Source: CAZSTA01 sp964609495 [NCBI: uncultured bacterium]
Lineage (GTDB): Bacteria > CAZSTA01
DNA: 23,262 nucleotides
NCBI GenBank assembly: GCA_964609495.1
Contig: CAZSTA010000033.1
Span: forward strand, 1-23,262
Direction of reading: 5' to 3'
A program made the translations under genes and the position numbers. Shown one piece after another: positions 21,298-23,262 of this stretch. Numbering within the stretch: position 1 is the first letter of the stretch; each line of letters starts with the position of its first letter. The notes under the pieces are model-generated. The model was not told the origin of the DNA. It ran no database searches and was given only the letters and a program-made list of their open reading frames with translations.

Positions 21298-22194
21298 TTA
21301 GCCTTTTAATCCAGTTATCACAATACCTTGGATAAAGTATCTCTGAGCAAAGAAGAAGACTATCAGGCAAGGCATCATAACCACTAAACTGACAGCCATA
21401 AGCATATTCCAATATACCCCTCCCTGCGATCTAAATATCATTAGTCCTAGAGATAAAGTGAACTTAGCACTTCTATTCAAATAGATCAATGGCCCTATGA
21501 AATTATTCCAGTTCCACAGGAAGGAGAAGATAGCCACCGCCGCCACCCCTGGTTTAATCAAAGGTAATATCACCCTCAGATAGATCATAAAGTTACTACA
21601 TCCATCTATCCTTGCCGCATCATCCAACTCTATCGGGACGGTCATAATCAACTGCCTGAGTAGGAATACGAAGAAAGCGCCACCTCCGAAGAAGGCTGGG
21701 ATGATAAAGGGAAGATATGTATTTATCCAACCGAAGTATTTGAAGAGAATAAACTGTGGGATCATCGTTACCTGATAGGGCAACATCATCGTTCCCAAAA
21801 GCATCATAAAGAATACATCTCGACCCGGCCAGCGCAGACGAGCGAAGGAAAAGGCAACTAGGGGGGCGCTAACAATCACCCCCAGCACTGCTCCTCCGGT
21901 CATTTTGACGGTATTCCAGAAGAACAGGTTGAAATTGTAGTATTCGGTCCAGCCCTCGACATAGTTTTCCCAAACTATAGGATTGGGGATCCACTTGGGA
22001 GGATAATCAAAGACCTGTTCGCTGACCTTCAAAGAAGTAGATACCATCCAGAAGAAGGGGGAGAGAAAAACAAGAGCTCCGGTAATTACAATTACATATA
22101 AGAGAATCCTTAAAATCACCATCTGAGCCTTGAATATCTTCCCTCTTCTTATATCCCTTTTTATATTTCTCGCTCTTATCTCACCTGTAGTCAC
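21298..22194 (-). CDS. Carbohydrate ABC transporter permease, MalG-like (second cassette)
   Basis: A 298-residue inner-membrane permease with six predicted helices. The EAA loop LDDAARIDGCSNFMIYLRVILPL lies near 206-228 and the C-terminus ends FIQGIVITGLKG. It resembles the permease at 12443-13297 in layout but differs clearly in sequence, so the two cassettes are paralogues rather than a recent duplication. Its ATG lies 7 bases after the stop of the MalF-like gene, so they are translationally linked. It is the distal intact gene of this operon, with the Nif3 remnant behind it. Confidence 0.92.
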   Translation of the reverse strand: MTTGEIRARNIKRDIRRGKIFKAQMVILRILLYVIVITGALVFLSPFFWMVSTSLKVSEQVFDYPPKWIPNPIVWENYVEGWTEYYNFNLFFWNTVKMTGGAVLGVIVSAPLVAFSFARLRWPGRDVFFMMLLGTMMLPYQVTMIPQFILFKYFGWINTYLPFIIPAFFGGGAFFVFLLRQLIMTVPIELDDAARIDGCSNFMIYLRVILPLIKPGVAAVAIFSFLWNWNNFIGPLIYLNRSAKFTLSLGLMIFRSQGGVYWNMLMAVSLVVMMPCLIVFFFAQRYFIQGIVITGLKG

Positions 22195-22201
22195 CTCTAA
22201 T

Positions 22202-23113
22202 TTACCTCCCTCTGACCGCTCCTGAGTAATATACCCATCTAGACGAACTCTTGAAGATGAGAATCGTCAACCCCATGATTATGAGGAACATAATCCACGC
22301 CATCGCCGAGGCGGAGCCCATCTGCAGGAAGCTGAAAGCTTTTTGATATAGATACAAGGCATAAAGGAGAGTGCTATTAAGAGGACCTCCCCCGGTCATA
22401 ATGAAGGGTTGAGTGAATACCTGCAGGGCATTGATCATTCCCATAATAAGATTGAAGAATATAACCGGTCTCATCATAGGTATAGTTATATGGTTAAATT
22501 GACTCCAGAGTCCAGCCCCATCGATCTTTGCCGCCTCGTATAGCTCGGTAGGAATCCCTTGCAAGCCAGCTAAGTAGATCACCATACCGCCTCCTGCTCC
22601 CCAGGTGCTCATCAGGATAAGGGATGGCTTCGACCACTTCGGATCTTGTAACCATAATGGTCCCATTACCCCTATCTTCTCTAGCAAAATGTTGATCAAC
22701 CCCATCGAAGGATCTAAAACCCAAACCCATAGAATAGCAACTGCGACTCCAGAGATAACCGCGGGCAGATAATAGATCGTCCTAAATAGAGACATCGCCA
22801 ATATTTTTTGATTGAGGAGCATAGCGATCGTTAAACCGATTATTATTCCCAGGGGCACCGCGAAGATGGTGTAATACAGACTATTATATAGGGATGTCCA
22901 AAACAGTTGATCTTGAAATAGATTTATATAATTTTTCACTCCTACCCAATAGAATTCGCTGTATATGTCATAACGGAAGAAACTTATCACCAAAGAGGCA
23001 AGGATGGGACCGAGGCTGAAGAAGAGAAAGCCCAATAGCCAAGGAGAAGCAAATAGAAATCCATCTATAGCCTCTCGACGAGCCATCCTGCTCATCTTAT
23101 ACCGCTTAGCCAA
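22202..23113 (-). CDS. Carbohydrate ABC transporter permease, MalF-like (second cassette)
   Basis: A 303-residue inner-membrane permease with six predicted helices. The N-terminus is basic and cytoplasmic. FASPWLLGFLFFSLGPILAS is the first helix, and the EAA loop ELYEAAKIDGAGLWSQFNHITIPM lies near 190-213. ATG start with AAAGGAGGA upstream. The binding protein of this cassette should lie further upstream on the minus strand, beyond the window end; it is absent here. No ATPase gene is present, as in the first cassette. Confidence 0.92.
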   Translation of the reverse strand: MAKRYKMSRMARREAIDGFLFASPWLLGFLFFSLGPILASLVISFFRYDIYSEFYWVGVKNYINLFQDQLFWTSLYNSLYYTIFAVPLGIIIGLTIAMLLNQKILAMSLFRTIYYLPAVISGVAVAILWVWVLDPSMGLINILLEKIGVMGPLWLQDPKWSKPSLILMSTWGAGGGMVIYLAGLQGIPTELYEAAKIDGAGLWSQFNHITIPMMRPVIFFNLIMGMINALQVFTQPFIMTGGGPLNSTLLYALYLYQKAFSFLQMGSASAMAWIMFLIIMGLTILIFKSSSRWVYYSGAVRGR

Positions 23114-23156
23114 TTTGCTTATCCTCCTTTAGAAATCGAAGATGAAAATCAAGTGG

Positions 23157-23179
23157 TCGTCGGGTTGAAAAACCCACGA
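23157..23179 (-). other. Leader hairpin upstream of the second permease pair
   Basis: TCGT-C-GGGTT (23157-23166) pairs with AACCC-ACGA (23171-23179) around a GAAA loop, with a single bulged C. It sits 44 bases before the MalF-like start, the same place as the hairpin at 14600-14629 in the first cassette. The rest of 23114-23262 shows a ribosome binding site and A/C-rich sequence but no gene I can support. Confidence 0.4.
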
Positions 23180-23262
23180 ACCCAAATGATACAAACACAC
23201 ATAGGGGAGAAATTTTAAACCATACACAAAAAATGGATACAAAAACCCAGAAGGAGTAATAG

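Noticed and set aside
12443-23113. Two sugar ABC cassettes as a recent tandem duplication
   Set aside because: Corresponding permeases share family motifs but differ throughout, and the second cassette lacks the cupin, so they look like diverged paralogues.
23114-23262. C-terminus of a binding-protein gene at the window end (minus strand)
   Set aside because: One frame is open but its translation is Phe/Cys/Val-rich and unlike the C-terminus of solute-binding proteins; the segment looks like an intercistronic leader.

Overview
The window reads as a stretch of chromosome from an uncultured, probably anaerobic or facultative heterotrophic bacterium. The phylum cannot be fixed from this sequence alone. 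Three observations bear on lineage: a T-box leader in front of tyrS, a Gram-positive-type SOS box (CGAAC-N4-GTTCG), and heavy use of AGA/AGG arginine and ATA isoleucine codons. The first two are common in Firmicutes, Chloroflexi and related deep lineages; the third is often seen in thermophiles. Two carbohydrate ABC transporter cassettes, sugar-isomerase-like and creatininase-like enzymes and abundant intergenic palindromic repeats point to a large, scavenging genome. No rRNA, tRNA or CRISPR array was found.

Positions 1-2800 (minus strand) hold a tight four-gene cassette: a DnaC/IstB-like protein with degraded ATPase motifs, a small zinc-ribbon protein, a minimal soluble FtsK-like motor and a small two-helix membrane protein. 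A perfect TTGACA-17-TATAAT promoter drives it, and its spacer is filled by an 18-bp palindrome matching the LexA/DinR SOS box. This looks like a DNA-damage-inducible DNA-handling module, possibly derived from a mobile element, and it is the best candidate here for an undescribed system. Divergent from it, positions 2880-4490 carry a second perfect promoter, a tyrosine T-box with its terminator, and tyrS.

Positions 4562-8902 (plus) carry a phenylacetate-CoA ligase, a double ACT-domain protein, a branched-chain-amino-acid-type binding protein and, after about 500 bases of repeats, a LivH permease. LivM, LivG and LivF are absent. Positions 8935-12434 (plus) carry a TIM-barrel isomerase/epimerase-like protein, a translationally coupled GT-C membrane glycosyltransferase and, after another repeat block, a SAM methyltransferase. 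The glycosyltransferase contains an in-frame 102-base nested palindromic element related to the intergenic palindromes near 7.8-8.0 kb.

Positions 12443-16140 (minus) are a sugar ABC operon (binding protein, permease, cupin, permease) with a clear promoter and a structured leader. Positions 16171-18017 (minus) hold an RNase HI-like protein, a coiled-coil zinc-ribbon protein and an uncharacterised protein. Positions 18076-20965 (minus) hold a possible small ORF, an orphan cytoplasmic PAS-GAF-PAS histidine kinase and a creatininase-family protein. Positions 21070-23113 (minus) hold a truncated Nif3-family remnant and two sugar ABC permeases whose binding protein probably lies beyond the window. 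No ABC ATPase is present for any of the three transporters, so they presumably use ATPases encoded elsewhere.
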